In this document: one piece after another, positions 19,171 through 28,821 of the stretch
How positions within the stretch are numbered: the first letter of the stretch is position 1
Layout of the letters: every line of letters begins with the position of its first letter
DNA from: Chitinophaga vietnamensis
GTDB taxonomy: Bacteria > Bacteroidota > Bacteroidia > Chitinophagales > Chitinophagaceae
Length of the DNA: 64,000 nucleotides
Assembly (NCBI RefSeq): GCF_902167635.1
Contig: NZ_CABHMS010000009.1
Span: forward strand, 266,272-330,271
Direction of reading: 5' to 3'
Made by a program: the position numbers and the translations under genes
Notes under the pieces: generated by a model
Database searches by the model: none
Told to the model about the DNA's origin: nothing
Seen by the model: the letters and a program-made list of their open reading frames with translations, nothing else

Positions 19171-19398
19171 CTACCGAGCTATCGCTCCTACGGAGCTTAG
19201 TGCAGCGGAACATACGGTTTATCTACCGGGCTTTCGCCCCTACGGGGCGATATATTGGTAGCGGATATTGTGTCTACCAATATGCCGCCCCGTAGGGGCG
19301 GTAGCAATCGCATTGATCAAGCTCCGTAGGAGCGAAAGCCCGGTAGATAAACCGTATGTTCCGCTGCACTAAGCTCCGTAGGAGCGATAGCTCGGTAG
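19171..19398. repeat. Composite nested hairpin repeat between pdxJ and lon
   Basis: The outer arms, 19171-19237 and 19332-19398, are a perfect 67-base inverted repeat. Inside it lies a second, shorter imperfect inverted repeat (about 19238-19262 with 19274-19299). The units resemble each other: gctcctacggagc and gcccctacggggc are short palindromes, each next to a ctaccg or cggtag box. The whole could fold into a very long stem on RNA or single-stranded DNA. No open reading frame or transposase accompanies it. It looks like a dispersed non-coding repeat family, but copies elsewhere cannot be checked here. Confidence 0.85.
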
Positions 19399-19490
19399 AC
19401 CCGGGTGGAACCCGGGGTCCACAAACCCACAAACCCGTGGCCGCGGCCGGTCCCGGGGTACGGCAAATTCATGCAACAACCGACATTAAT

Positions 19491-19526
19491 AACAAAGCCA
19501 TTCCCTTCCAGGAATGGCTTTGTTTT
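19491..19526. terminator. Bidirectional terminator between pdxJ and lon
   Basis: A 14-base stem (aacaaagccattcc with ggaatggctttgtt, loop cttcca) with T-tracts on both strands. It lies between the converging pdxJ and lon genes and can serve both. Confidence 0.85.
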
Positions 19527-19628
19527 AACCCTTAAAACAATCAACATGAAGTTCATACCGGGGTCACAACAAACCAGCATGAACTCTTCTATAGTTTACC
19601 GTCATGAGTGACAGCAATGTTACGTGTG

Positions 19629-22034
19629 TTACTTCTTTAATAACGCTATTTCGAGCACTTGGTTCATTTGTTTTACATAATGAAACTTCAGTCCTTTGAT
19701 ATAGTCGGGATTAATTTCTTTGATATCTTTCTCATTCTGCCAGCAGAGGATGATCTCGCGGATACCGGCACGTTTGGCAGCCAGTATTTTTTCTTTGATG
19801 CCTCCTACCGGCAACACCTGCCCTCTCAGCGTAATTTCGCCGGTCATCGCGAGATACGATTTTACTTTACGGCCGGTGAAAATAGAGGTCAGCGCCGTGA
19901 GCATCGTGATACCCGCGCTGGGACCGTCTTTCGGAACGGCGCCTTCCGGGATGTGCACATGCACGCTCTTCTGCGCAAACAGTTTCGGATCGATCTTATA
20001 CTGGGCAGCATTGGCCTGCAGGTAAGTGAGGGCCGTTATTGCAGACTCTTTCATCACCTGGCCGAGGTTACCGGTCAGCTTCAGTTCGCCCTTGCCTTCA
20101 CTCAGGCTGCTTTCGATAAAGAGGATATCGCCGCCAACATAGGTCCAGGCGAGGCCTACAGCCACTCCCGGAGGATTACCCACTTTATATATTTCGTTGG
20201 AGTAACGCGGCTTGCCTAATATTTTTTCAATATTTGCATCGGTGATATTCTCCGGCAGCGGACGTTCCAGCGCTACCTCCTTCGCCAGGTTACGCATGAT
20301 GGAGGCAAAGAGCCGGTCCAGCTCCCGCACGCCGCTCTCGCGGGTATAGTCCGCGATCACATGCTCTATAACGCTGTTGCTTATACGAAATTTTGTATCC
20401 TTTAACCCGTGCGCTTCCTTCTGCTTCGGCAAGAGGTGGCGTTTGGCGATCTCCACTTTCTCTTCAATAGAATAGCCGCTCAGGTCAATGATCTCCAATC
20501 GGTCGCGCAGCGCCGGGTGGATCGCATTGATGTTGTTGGCTGTCGCGATGAACAATACTTTGCTCAGGTCGTATTCCAGTTCGAGGTAATTATCATAGAA
20601 AGAGCTGTTCTGCTCCGGGTCCAGCACTTCCAGCATGGCGGAACTGGGATCGCCGCGCAGGTCATTGCCGATCTTGTCGATCTCATCGAGGATCATTACC
20701 GGGTTAGATGATTTGATCTTCCGGATAGATTGAATGACCCTGCCCGGCATCGCGCCGATATAGGTTTTCCGATGACCGCGTATCTCGCTTTCATCATGCA
20801 GGCCGCCAAGGCTCAGGCGCACGTACTTGCGGCCCACTGCATTGGCGATCGAGCGTCCCAGCGAGGTTTTGCCGATACCCGGAGGGCCTACGAAACAGAG
20901 GATCGGAGATTTCATGTCTCCTTTCAGTTTCAGTACAGCCAGGTATTCCAATATCCTTTCTTTGATCTTTTCCATGCCGTAATGGTCATGGTCCAATATT
21001 TTTTTCGCCTTCTTCAGGTCGTAGCTATCGGTGGTATAATCGCCCCAGGGCAGGTCCAGCAAGAGATCCAGGTGATTGTACACTACGCTGTAGTCCGGCG
21101 TGGTGGGATGCATGCGCTCCAGCTTTTCAATGCCTTTTGCGAAGGCTTCCGCCGCGGCCGGCGACCATTTCTTCTCTTCTGCCTTGCGCTTCATCTCCCT
21201 GATCTCACGATCATTGGCATCTCCGCCCAACTCTTCCTTGATGGATTTCATTTGCTGTTGCAGGAAGTAGTCGCGCTGTTGTTTGTCAAGATCCGCCTTG
21301 GTTTTGTTGGTGATCTTGTTTTTCAGCTCGGCCAGCTGCAATTCTGTTTGCAGCAATTTCATCAGCAGCTCCGCGCGGGTGCGCAGGTTGTTGATCTCCA
21401 GCAATTGCTGTTTATCTTTTAATTCGGAGTTGAGGTTGGAAGACACAAAATGCACAAGGAACGACGGGTTCTCGATATTCTTCAGGATGATGCCAGCTTC
21501 TGAAGGCAGGTTGGGCGACAGGTTGATGATCTGCGCAGCCAGGTCTTTGATAGAAGAAACATAGGCGTCAAATTCCGTATCCTCGGCTACCGTCTCTTCC
21601 GGCAGTACCGTGATCCTGGCTTTGAAATACGGATCTTCTGTAACGATCTCGTTTATTTTGAATCGTTTGCGTCCCTGGATGATGATGGTGGTGCCGCCAT
21701 CCGGCATTTTGATGAGTTTCACGATACGGGCCACAGTACCTACTTCTGTGAGATCGGCCACATTGGGATCTTCTACAGTACTGTCTTTTTGCGCTACTAC
21801 ACCGATCATTTTGTCAGTCTTGTACGCATCGCTCACTGCTTTTATGGACTTGTCCCTGCCAACGGTGATGGGCAATACCACCCCGGGGAATAATACTGTA
21901 TTTCGTAATGGTAACAATGCCAGTTCATCGGGGATTTTGCTGTCATCCTCTTGCGCATCCCCATCTTCATTCAAAGGGATAATAGGCATGAACTCCATTT
22001 CATCTTCCGAATTTCCTAAATAAAATCTGTTCAT
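19629..22034 (-). CDS. lon: ATP-dependent endopeptidase La (Lon protease)
   Basis: Lon degrades misfolded and selected regulatory proteins in the cytoplasm as an ATP-driven hexamer. This 801-residue protein has all three parts: the LON substrate-binding N-domain (about 36-230, [16 protein letters not shown]), a coiled-coil linker, the AAA+ module with Walker [10 protein letters not shown] at 383-391 and Walker B MILDEID near 450, and the C-terminal protease domain. The catalytic dyad is Ser706 (KDGPSAG) and Lys749 (GGIKEK), with the same 43-residue spacing as in Escherichia coli Lon. It is transcribed alone, converging on pdxJ. Confidence 0.98.
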   Translation of the reverse strand: MNRFYLGNSEDEMEFMPIIPLNEDGDAQEDDSKIPDELALLPLRNTVLFPGVVLPITVGRDKSIKAVSDAYKTDKMIGVVAQKDSTVEDPNVADLTEVGTVARIVKLIKMPDGGTTIIIQGRKRFKINEIVTEDPYFKARITVLPEETVAEDTEFDAYVSSIKDLAAQIINLSPNLPSEAGIILKNIENPSFLVHFVSSNLNSELKDKQQLLEINNLRTRAELLMKLLQTELQLAELKNKITNKTKADLDKQQRDYFLQQQMKSIKEELGGDANDREIREMKRKAEEKKWSPAAAEAFAKGIEKLERMHPTTPDYSVVYNHLDLLLDLPWGDYTTDSYDLKKAKKILDHDHYGMEKIKERILEYLAVLKLKGDMKSPILCFVGPPGIGKTSLGRSIANAVGRKYVRLSLGGLHDESEIRGHRKTYIGAMPGRVIQSIRKIKSSNPVMILDEIDKIGNDLRGDPSSAMLEVLDPEQNSSFYDNYLELEYDLSKVLFIATANNINAIHPALRDRLEIIDLSGYSIEEKVEIAKRHLLPKQKEAHGLKDTKFRISNSVIEHVIADYTRESGVRELDRLFASIMRNLAKEVALERPLPENITDANIEKILGKPRYSNEIYKVGNPPGVAVGLAWTYVGGDILFIESSLSEGKGELKLTGNLGQVMKESAITALTYLQANAAQYKIDPKLFAQKSVHVHIPEGAVPKDGPSAGITMLTALTSIFTGRKVKSYLAMTGEITLRGQVLPVGGIKEKILAAKRAGIREIILCWQNEKDIKEINPDYIKGLKFHYVKQMNQVLEIALLKK

Positions 22035-22162
22035 CTGAGTTATTTAAAGCCTCCGAGGACATTCTGTCATAAAATACGGCTACAGTCCTCATTATTTAGA
22101 GCAGGGGTACATTGTCAAGTTTAATGCCAAGTGCCGGCATGGCAGCAGGAGTGATGACCGGA

Positions 22163-22195
22163 AAAAGCGATGTCCCGGCAAATTGCCGGGACATC
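22163..22195 (-). terminator. Terminator of the PorT-type barrel gene
   Basis: A 13-base stem (gatgtcccggcaa with ttgccgggacatc, 22169-22195) is followed on the minus strand by gcttttt. It lies 31 bases past the stop of the gene upstream and before lon. Confidence 0.9.
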
Positions 22196-22226
22196 GGAAA
22201 ATAACTTAATGGCATTCCGTAAATAA

Positions 22227-22844
22227 TTACAAGGTAACGCCAACGCCAATCTGGATCGCCTGGTTTTTCCAGTTGCTGGTGTTGGTTACGCTGTTCAGGT
22301 CTTTCACGTCATTAAAGCCAATGATGTAACGCGCACTGATGTTGATGATAGGCAATTGCAACCATAAGCCAGCCACACCGGAAATATCGCCGCCTTTGAA
22401 GGCCTGGTTAACAGCGCCGGAAGAACCAAACACTTTCTTGTCGCTCACCAACGCACTGAATTGTGGACCTACCTGCAATTTAATGCGGGGACTGCCCAGG
22501 TCGATGTTGGCCAGCAAAGGAATGCTCAGGTAATTCATGTTGATCGTTTTTCCGTTGTCGCTCAGATTACCAGTATTGTAGATCTGGCTAAAATCGTCTG
22601 TGGTCTTGGTTTTGGTAGAAGAGAAAACAAATTCACCCTGTACTCCGAAACCTTTTACCAGGTGCAATTGCGCGAAAGCGCCAATGTGATAGCCCAGTTT
22701 AAAACCATCCTGGTAGCCGGTACCATCTAATTTACCAAGGTTAGCTCCACCTTTGACACCAAAACGGAGCAATCTGTCTTGCGCTTTAACGGTTGAAACG
22801 GCAGTTGCGGTTAGCAGCACGACTGCGAGAAACAGTTTTTTCAT
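22227..22844 (-). CDS. PorT-family outer-membrane beta-barrel protein
   Basis: A 205-residue protein with a Sec signal ending KAQD (about 21 residues), then FGVKGGANLGKLDG and repeated amphipathic strands ending in GVGVTL. This is the outer-membrane barrel family (OMP_b-brl_2) to which PorT belongs. Such small barrels are abundant in Bacteroidota and mostly of unknown function; there is no direct evidence here that it acts in secretion. It has its own terminator and a 102-base gap upstream, so it is probably a single-gene unit. Confidence 0.85.
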   Translation of the reverse strand: MKKLFLAVVLLTATAVSTVKAQDRLLRFGVKGGANLGKLDGTGYQDGFKLGYHIGAFAQLHLVKGFGVQGEFVFSSTKTKTTDDFSQIYNTGNLSDNGKTINMNYLSIPLLANIDLGSPRIKLQVGPQFSALVSDKKVFGSSGAVNQAFKGGDISGVAGLWLQLPIINISARYIIGFNDVKDLNSVTNTSNWKNQAIQIGVGVTL

Positions 22845-22947
22845 AAAATTGCTTTAAATAATAATGGTTAAAATATAGACGTACATCACAACATTTACCC
22901 CTACGCGACTAATTGTGATTGGCTAACTACAAATTTTATGCTCAATA

Positions 22948-23862
22948 TTAAAAACTATACGCCACACGCGCAGTGAAATAGCTCATGATGTGCTGGTCTT
23001 CTCCGGTGAAAGGCTTGAAAACAGTGAAGGCGGGGGCGATATTCAATTTGCCGACGAGATAGGAAAAATTAAGTGTGAGATCAAGTGCGCGCGGCTCAAA
23101 ACCGGAATGATCTTCCAATGCAATTTCTTTTCCGCGATGTACAACGGTCTTCTTTAACTTGGGAGAACGGGTAATATATTGAAAGGCTTTGAGGTTGCTG
23201 AAATAGTTGGCGGTGCCGCAGGTAAAGCCGATGGAGGGCGCCAGCAATATGGCATCTGTGCCGCTCAGGATGCCATTGAACAGGAAGGGATGCCGCACGG
23301 CGAAGATGACGTTGAAGTCGTTACCACGCAACGAACTGTGGGTATGCTCTCCGCTCTCATCATGCTTGCCCCAGCCGTAATCCACACTGATACCGGGTTC
23401 CAGCCACCACTTGCGGTAATAGAAATAAGCGAATATCTCATTGGTGATGGGCGTTTTAGGCACATCGCTGGAATCTGCGAAGAAATATTTAGTGTAAGAA
23501 ATACCGGTGAGTACGTTATCACTTTTCGTATAGTCGTAACCGGCAGTGAGGTCCCATTCAAACCAGGGATGTTCATTGGCATTTACCAGGTAATAGCTGC
23601 TAACGCCGCCATAGAAGCCGCTTTTATGATAGTAGGTCAATGAAGGCGCCAGGAAGGTCTTCATTACTATCGGCCATTCATAGTTGGTGGTTTTGCTGCC
23701 GTAGGCGGGATTATTGCCATATCCCACTGCTGCAACCAGTTCACTCTTATCTTTTTTGCGTAACAACGAATCGAGCTGTTTTTCCAGCTCGGCTAAAGTT
23801 TGGCCCGCCGCGATACGGCTGCATAACAGCAACAGGAATATAAAGTAAACGCGCATGAACAT
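22948..23862 (-). CDS. Uncharacterised exported outer-membrane protein
   Basis: I do not recognise a named family. From the ATG at 23862 the protein is about 304 residues with a typical signal peptide (MFMRVYFIFLLLLCSRIAAGQ), a short charged helix (LAELEKQLDSLLRKKDKSEL), then barrel-like strands ending VAYSF with a terminal Phe, as in outer-membrane barrels. An in-frame ATG at 23910 would add 16 residues before the signal peptide; the sequence there contains a near-match to a -7 promoter box, so I favour the later start. Its neighbours are a metallophosphoesterase upstream and a PorT-type barrel downstream. Confidence 0.75.
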   Translation of the reverse strand: MFMRVYFIFLLLLCSRIAAGQTLAELEKQLDSLLRKKDKSELVAAVGYGNNPAYGSKTTNYEWPIVMKTFLAPSLTYYHKSGFYGGVSSYYLVNANEHPWFEWDLTAGYDYTKSDNVLTGISYTKYFFADSSDVPKTPITNEIFAYFYYRKWWLEPGISVDYGWGKHDESGEHTHSSLRGNDFNVIFAVRHPFLFNGILSGTDAILLAPSIGFTCGTANYFSNLKAFQYITRSPKLKKTVVHRGKEIALEDHSGFEPRALDLTLNFSYLVGKLNIAPAFTVFKPFTGEDQHIMSYFTARVAYSF

Positions 23863-23987
23863 GCTTTTTCCTTGTACTACGTTCACCGCAAGATAGGTGT
23901 AATTCCGCATTTAAATGCAGTTGACAGTCGAAGAGGGCATAACTGTAGTTGTATGATGGTTATTTGTCGATAAACTCCATTTTTCGG

Positions 23988-25253
23988 TTAAACGAGATCG
24001 ATGACGGTAATCTCCGGCAATACGCCTACCCTGCCGGGGTAACCGAGGAAACCGAAGCCCCTGTTCACATACAGGTGTTGATCGCCTTCCTTGTAAAGGC
24101 CGGCCCACTCTTTATAGATATACTGCGCCGGGCTCCATTTAAGACCGGGAATCTCTATACCGAACTGCATGCCATGGGTATGGCCGGCCAGCGTAAGGGC
24201 GATGTCCGGGAAATCCGTGCGTACCTGGGCATCCCAGTGGGTAGGGTCGTGCGACATCAGTATTTTAAAGGGGATATGTTCAATGCCTTCATAGGCGCGC
24301 TTGAGGTCACCATGACGGGGAAAACGGCTCATGGCGCTCCAGTTTTCCACGCCCAGCAGGGCGATCTGCTCTCCACCCTTCTCCAGCACTGCGTTTTCAT
24401 TCATCATCAATTTCCAGCCCAGTTCGCCATGTACCTGTTTCAAACGTTCCAGGTTCTGGTGCTGAAGGGCGCTATAGCCGTTGGGCGTCTTGTCGGGCCA
24501 GGGGTAATAGTCGCCATAGTCATGATTGCCCAAGGTGGAATACACGCCCATAGGGGCTTTCACCTGACGGAACACATCCATCCAGGGCTCCATTTCGCTG
24601 GCGCGATCGTTGACCAGGTCGCCAGTGAAGAGGATGAGATCGGCCCGCTGGTCGTTGATCAGCTGCACGCCTTTGATCACTGCCTCGCGGTTGGCGAAGC
24701 TGCCGGAGTGGATATCGGATATCTGCACGATGCGCATGCCTTTAAAGGAGGCGGGCAGGTTTTTGAGCGCCAGCTTTATTTTGTGCACACGATAATTATA
24801 CTTGTTGGAAAATCCGTACACGAGCGTAGCAAAGAGGCCGCCGCCCGCGATGAGCCCCAGCCTGTTGAGGAACTGGGAGCGGGAAAGGCCATTCACGGCG
24901 GTTTCCGGGCTAATGGTTTTGGCCGCGCTGAAGCGACGGACTACCCAGGTGAGGGCGCGGCGTACATCATCCAGCAAGAGGAACACGGCGGTGAGCAGCT
25001 TGGCCACCACCAGCCCGATGATCACGGCCAGTACATAGGAACGCACGGCGGTGGGCCAGTTATGCCATTTGATGTAAGGCAGCAATGCTACGGTAATCAG
25101 GCAGGCCAGCGAAACAAACCAATATATGCTGTAAGTGACGGTACGTACCCTGGGGCTGGACATGTACACGATGGCCCGTACGGCCTGGAACACGTAAATA
25201 TCCAGCAATAAAAGAAAGATCAGTAAAAAAACGGAATTAAACCCCGATCGCAT
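23988..25253 (-). CDS. Membrane-anchored metallophosphoesterase
   Basis: A 421-residue protein with three N-terminal membrane segments (about 5-23, 41-60, 71-93) and a further hydrophobic stretch near 133-147, then a calcineurin-like phosphoesterase domain. The metal-binding motifs are complete: Asp180-x-His182 (SDIH), Asp212 (GDLVND), Asn243-His244 (GNHD), His335 (SHDP) and His358-x-His360 (GHTHG). The family includes YkuE-like phosphodiesterases acting on lipid or nucleotide phosphates; the substrate here is unknown. The catalytic domain probably faces outward. It stands alone, divergent from the UPF0173 hydrolase gene. Confidence 0.9.
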   Translation of the reverse strand: MRSGFNSVFLLIFLLLLDIYVFQAVRAIVYMSSPRVRTVTYSIYWFVSLACLITVALLPYIKWHNWPTAVRSYVLAVIIGLVVAKLLTAVFLLLDDVRRALTWVVRRFSAAKTISPETAVNGLSRSQFLNRLGLIAGGGLFATLVYGFSNKYNYRVHKIKLALKNLPASFKGMRIVQISDIHSGSFANREAVIKGVQLINDQRADLILFTGDLVNDRASEMEPWMDVFRQVKAPMGVYSTLGNHDYGDYYPWPDKTPNGYSALQHQNLERLKQVHGELGWKLMMNENAVLEKGGEQIALLGVENWSAMSRFPRHGDLKRAYEGIEHIPFKILMSHDPTHWDAQVRTDFPDIALTLAGHTHGMQFGIEIPGLKWSPAQYIYKEWAGLYKEGDQHLYVNRGFGFLGYPGRVGVLPEITVIDLV

Positions 25254-25607
25254 GATGAAAATATTATATAAATATATGATAGGACAGCAAGTTAATGCAG
25301 TTTTGCTGGTCCAAAAAGTTAAAACCTTGCTGGCAGGATACGCCCTGTTTCAAGCCAGTATAAAGCCAGTATAGAGCATGTAGACGAATAACAAGCGGGG
25401 AGATTGTATGTTCTTTTAAAATTTTTCCCGGGCAGGGCGGACAGTTTGTGAATAAATAAATATACTGCCACGCCGGACTTTTGGGTAATCGTTGTATTTT
25501 TGTCCGATTGGCGAAATAAGGTAAATGGTAATTTGTAAATGGTAAATCGTAAATTACGGGGTACCATTGGCTGATTACATTTTTACTATTCAAACCGGTT
25601 CAAGCAT
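25254..25607. promoter_or_regulatory. Divergent intergenic region with short repeats and a -7 box
   Basis: This 354-base gap holds no convincing gene. It contains a tandem agccagtata repeat near 25355-25377 and a cluster of related gtaaatggtaa and gtaaatcgtaa units at about 25520-25558. TATTTTTG at 25495-25502 matches TAnnTTTG and could be the promoter of the rightward hydrolase gene, though no -33 TTTG lies at the usual spacing. Confidence 0.5.
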
Positions 25608-26288
25608 ATGAAATACACCTGTTACGGACATTCCTGCTTTGCGATTGAAGTGAAAGGCAAGAGGATATTATTTGATCCTTTTATCAGACATAATGAGCTG
25701 GCGAAGAAAGTAGACATTGATGCCATAACGGCGGATTACATTTTTGTTTCTCATGGTCATGAGGATCATACGGCCGACCTGATCGAGCTGGCAAAGCGTA
25801 CAGGCGCCACCGTGGTATCGAATTTCGAGATTGTGACCTGGGTGAGCAAGCAGGGAGTGGAAAAGGTACACCCGATGAATACCGGCGGCAAGTGGAAATT
25901 TGATTTCGGTACGGTAAAATGCGTGGTGGCACAGCATTCCAGCAGTTTGCCCGACGGCGCTTACGGCGGCAACCCCATGGGTTTTGTATTCATCACCGAC
26001 GATGCCAACTTTTATTATAGCGGCGATACCGCGCTCACTTTCGATATGGAACTGGTACCGTCTATCGCCACGCTCGATTTTGCCGTGCTGCCGATCGGCG
26101 ATAATTTCACCATGGGCGTGGAAGATGCCATCGCCGCAGCTGAGCTGATCGAATGTGATAAAATAGTAGGCGTACACTACGATACCTTTGGTTACGTTAA
26201 GATAGACAAGAAAGCGGCACAACAACAATTTGACGAAGCTGGCCTGGAACTGTTGCTGCCTGAAATAGGAAGCACCATAGAGGTTTGA
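25608..26288 (+). CDS. UPF0173-family metal-dependent hydrolase (metallo-beta-lactamase fold)
   Basis: A 226-residue cytoplasmic protein of the metallo-beta-lactamase fold. It opens MKYTCYGHSCFAIEVKG, typical of the UPF0173 (YtkL-like) group. The metal site motif HGHEDH is at 49-54, with further ligand candidates in AQHSSSLPDG, YSGDTAL and GVHYDTFG. The family's physiological substrate is not known. It is 47 bases upstream of parA on the same strand and may share its transcript. Confidence 0.9.
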   Translation: MKYTCYGHSCFAIEVKGKRILFDPFIRHNELAKKVDIDAITADYIFVSHGHEDHTADLIELAKRTGATVVSNFEIVTWVSKQGVEKVHPMNTGGKWKFDFGTVKCVVAQHSSSLPDGAYGGNPMGFVFITDDANFYYSGDTALTFDMELVPSIATLDFAVLPIGDNFTMGVEDAIAAAELIECDKIVGVHYDTFGYVKIDKKAAQQQFDEAGLELLLPEIGSTIEV

Positions 26289-26335
26289 TTTATCCTTTAT
26301 CCTATAAATAAACCTTAGAATTTTTAATTTACACA

Positions 26336-27157
26336 ATGGCTAGAATAATCGCAATCGCTAACCAGAAAGGTGGCGTAGGAAAAACTACAAGTGCAATAAA
26401 CCTGGCAAGCAGCCTGGCTGTGCTGGAATTTAAGACACTGCTGGTTGATGCCGATCCTCAGGCCAACAGCACTACAGGACTGGGCTTCGACCTGCGCAAT
26501 GTACAGCAGAGCCTTTACGATTGTATGGTGAATGACGTGCAGGCAAAAGATGTAGTGCTGGAATCCGATACCCCCAACCTGAAAGTACTCCCCTCACATA
26601 TAGACCTGGTAGGCGCCGAACTGGAACTCATCAATCATCCCAACAGGGAAAGAGTGATGAAACAGGTGATCGACAGCGTGAAAGATGATTACGATTTCGT
26701 GATCGTAGACTGCTCTCCTTCTCTCGGCCTGATCACCGTAAATGCCCTGGTAGCCTCCAATTCCGTGATCATCCCCGTACAGTGCGAATTTTTTGCACTG
26801 GAAGGTTTGGGCAAACTGCTCAATACCATCAAGATCGTACAAAGCCGCCTGAATACCGACCTGGAAATTGAAGGTATCCTGATGACCATGTACGACGGGC
26901 GTTTGCGCCTGAGCAACCAGGTAGTGGATGAAGTAAAACAACATTTCGAGGAAAGCGTATTCAATACCATCATACACCGTAATACCAAACTGGGTGAGGC
27001 GCCCAGCTTTGGCAAATCCGTGATTATGTACGACGCTGCCAGCACCGGGGCCATCAATTACCTCAACCTGGCCAAAGAGATCCTGCAGAAACATAATTAC
27101 ACACAAATAAAATCCAAAGACAAAATCTTAGCTATTAACGATGACCAATCCAAGTAA
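26336..27157 (+). CDS. parA: Chromosome-partition ATPase ParA (Soj)
   Basis: A 273-residue Walker-type ATPase. The deviant Walker A box is KGGVGKTT at 11-18, with the signature lysine Lys11; DADPQANST follows near 41-49 and the Walker B strand is VIVDCSPSLGL. The short N-terminus without a helix-turn-helix marks the chromosomal Soj/ParA type rather than the plasmid type Ia. It drives ParB-parS complexes apart along the nucleoid. The gene overlaps parB by 17 bases, so translation is probably coupled. Confidence 0.95.
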   Translation: MARIIAIANQKGGVGKTTSAINLASSLAVLEFKTLLVDADPQANSTTGLGFDLRNVQQSLYDCMVNDVQAKDVVLESDTPNLKVLPSHIDLVGAELELINHPNRERVMKQVIDSVKDDYDFVIVDCSPSLGLITVNALVASNSVIIPVQCEFFALEGLGKLLNTIKIVQSRLNTDLEIEGILMTMYDGRLRLSNQVVDEVKQHFEESVFNTIIHRNTKLGEAPSFGKSVIMYDAASTGAINYLNLAKEILQKHNYTQIKSKDKILAINDDQSK

Positions 27158-28061
27158 GAAAGAGGCGTTGGGTAAAGGCATCCGCTCGCTGCTCCAAAAC
27201 ATTGACACCGATCTGAAACAAACTGCCGGCGCGCTGGGCGACAAAGCCGTGGCGGCCGCTACCGGCATTGAACGTGTTCCGTTAGACCAGATCGTGACTA
27301 ACCCGAAGCAGCCGCGCCGTGACTTTGATGAGCTGTCATTACAGGAGCTGAGTCAGTCGATAAAACTGCACGATGTCATCCAGCCCATCACCATTGCCAA
27401 AATAAGCAACAAAAAGTACCAGCTGATTGCCGGCGAGCGCAGACTGAGAGCCAGCAAGATGGCGGGCCTGAAAGATATTCCTGCATATATCCGCCAGGTG
27501 AATGACCAGGAACTGCTGGAACTGGCCCTGCTGGAGAACCTGCAGCGTGAAAACCTCAACGCGATCGAGGTGGGCCTGAGCTATAAAAGGCTGATGGAAG
27601 AATGTTCCCTCACACAGGAACAGGTGGCCGAACGTATGGGCAAAGAAAGAAGCACAGTTACCAACTATATCCGCCTGCTCAAACTGCCGCCGGATATCCA
27701 GGTGGCGGTGCGCAACACGCAGCTGAGCATGGGCCATGCCCGCGTGCTCACCGGTGTGGAGAATGTGGAGAACCAGTTATTCATCTATAACGAAATATTG
27801 AGGAGCGGCCTTTCTGTACGACAAACAGAGGAGCTGGCCCGCAAAGTGAACCAGGCTGCTGAAAAAAATCCGCAGCTGAAAGCCGCCAAAGCCAAGCTGC
27901 CACCGGCTTTCCAGAAGATCCAGGACAACCTGGCCTCCCACTTTGCCACAAAAGTTAAACTGGACAGAGGAAGAAACGGAAAAGGAAGTATTTTGATCGA
28001 ATTCTATTCAGATGAAGAACTGGATAGTATCCTGGAAAAAATAGATATATACGGTGGCTAA
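27141..28061 (+). CDS. parB: Chromosome-partition protein ParB (Spo0J)
   Basis: A 306-residue ParB. The N-terminus (KKEALGKGIRSLL) matches the region that contacts ParA. The CTPase motifs are seen as GERRLRA (98-104) and ENLQREN (132-138), and a helix-turn-helix DNA-binding segment covers about 157-181 (LTQEQVAERMGKERSTVTNY). The conserved SMGHAR box is at 196-201. ParB clamps onto DNA at parS sites near the replication origin. No exact parS-like 16-mer was found in the window. It overlaps parA by 17 bases and the next gene by 8. Confidence 0.95.
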   Translation: MTNPSKKEALGKGIRSLLQNIDTDLKQTAGALGDKAVAAATGIERVPLDQIVTNPKQPRRDFDELSLQELSQSIKLHDVIQPITIAKISNKKYQLIAGERRLRASKMAGLKDIPAYIRQVNDQELLELALLENLQRENLNAIEVGLSYKRLMEECSLTQEQVAERMGKERSTVTNYIRLLKLPPDIQVAVRNTQLSMGHARVLTGVENVENQLFIYNEILRSGLSVRQTEELARKVNQAAEKNPQLKAAKAKLPPAFQKIQDNLASHFATKVKLDRGRNGKGSILIEFYSDEELDSILEKIDIYGG

Positions 28062-28779
28062 GCTGGCTGGAAACATCATCAATTTAGTACGTAGCGCTTT
28101 ACTGATCCTGGCAATATTCCTGGCCGCTCCTGCCGGAGCCGCGCCCACACCGCAAGGTATGGCAGATACCACTGTAGCGGCCGCACCCCGTGTAGCCGAC
28201 ACCGTGAAACCATTGCAGCATATTGCCACAGATACCGCTAAAAACATCGCTCCCAGGCGCGATTCCATCGTGTTCAGACCAGATATGCCCCTGCCGCACA
28301 GCCCGCGCAAAGCGGCTCTGTACTCGGCTATACTGCCCGGGCTCGGACAGGCCTACAACAGGGAGTACTGGAAAATTCCGCTGATATACGCCGCCATGGG
28401 CACCTGTACCGGTTTCTTCATCTTCAATATGGACCAGTACAAACAATACCGCGATGCCTACCGCATCCGCATGGCCGGCAACCCGGATGTTAAAGACAAG
28501 TTCATTGTACAATATCCAAATGCACAATCCCTGAAAGTGTTGAGAGATACCTACCGTGAGTGGGTTGACTATTCCGTGCTGTTCTTCGTATTATCGTACG
28601 GCCTGAATATCATTGATGCCACTGTGTTTGCGCACCTGCGCACCTTTGACATCTCCAATGATCTCACCTTGCAGGTGACGCCAACGATCATCAATAACCG
28701 CACGCCGGGGATCGGTGTTAATATTTCATTGGGAGGCAAAAAGGCCAGCAGAAAGGCTTTCTACTATGCGGGCCGTTGA
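28054..28779 (+). CDS. DUF5683 membrane protein
   Basis: A 241-residue protein starting at GTG, within the overlap with parB (GTGGCTAA), which suggests translational coupling. It has an N-terminal hydrophobic signal-like segment (about 8-28), a Pro/Thr-rich linker, then the domain signature HSPRKAALYSAILPGLGQAYN followed by membrane segments near 105-125 and 155-180. This is the DUF5683 domain, found next to parB in many Bacteroidota. Function unknown; the position suggests a link to chromosome or envelope housekeeping. Confidence 0.88.
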   Translation: MAKLAGNIINLVRSALLILAIFLAAPAGAAPTPQGMADTTVAAAPRVADTVKPLQHIATDTAKNIAPRRDSIVFRPDMPLPHSPRKAALYSAILPGLGQAYNREYWKIPLIYAAMGTCTGFFIFNMDQYKQYRDAYRIRMAGNPDVKDKFIVQYPNAQSLKVLRDTYREWVDYSVLFFVLSYGLNIIDATVFAHLRTFDISNDLTLQVTPTIINNRTPGIGVNISLGGKKASRKAFYYAGR

Positions 28780-28821
28780 GCCGCATCTCCCTTTATCATA
28801 AAATCATAACAGATCAGGGAC

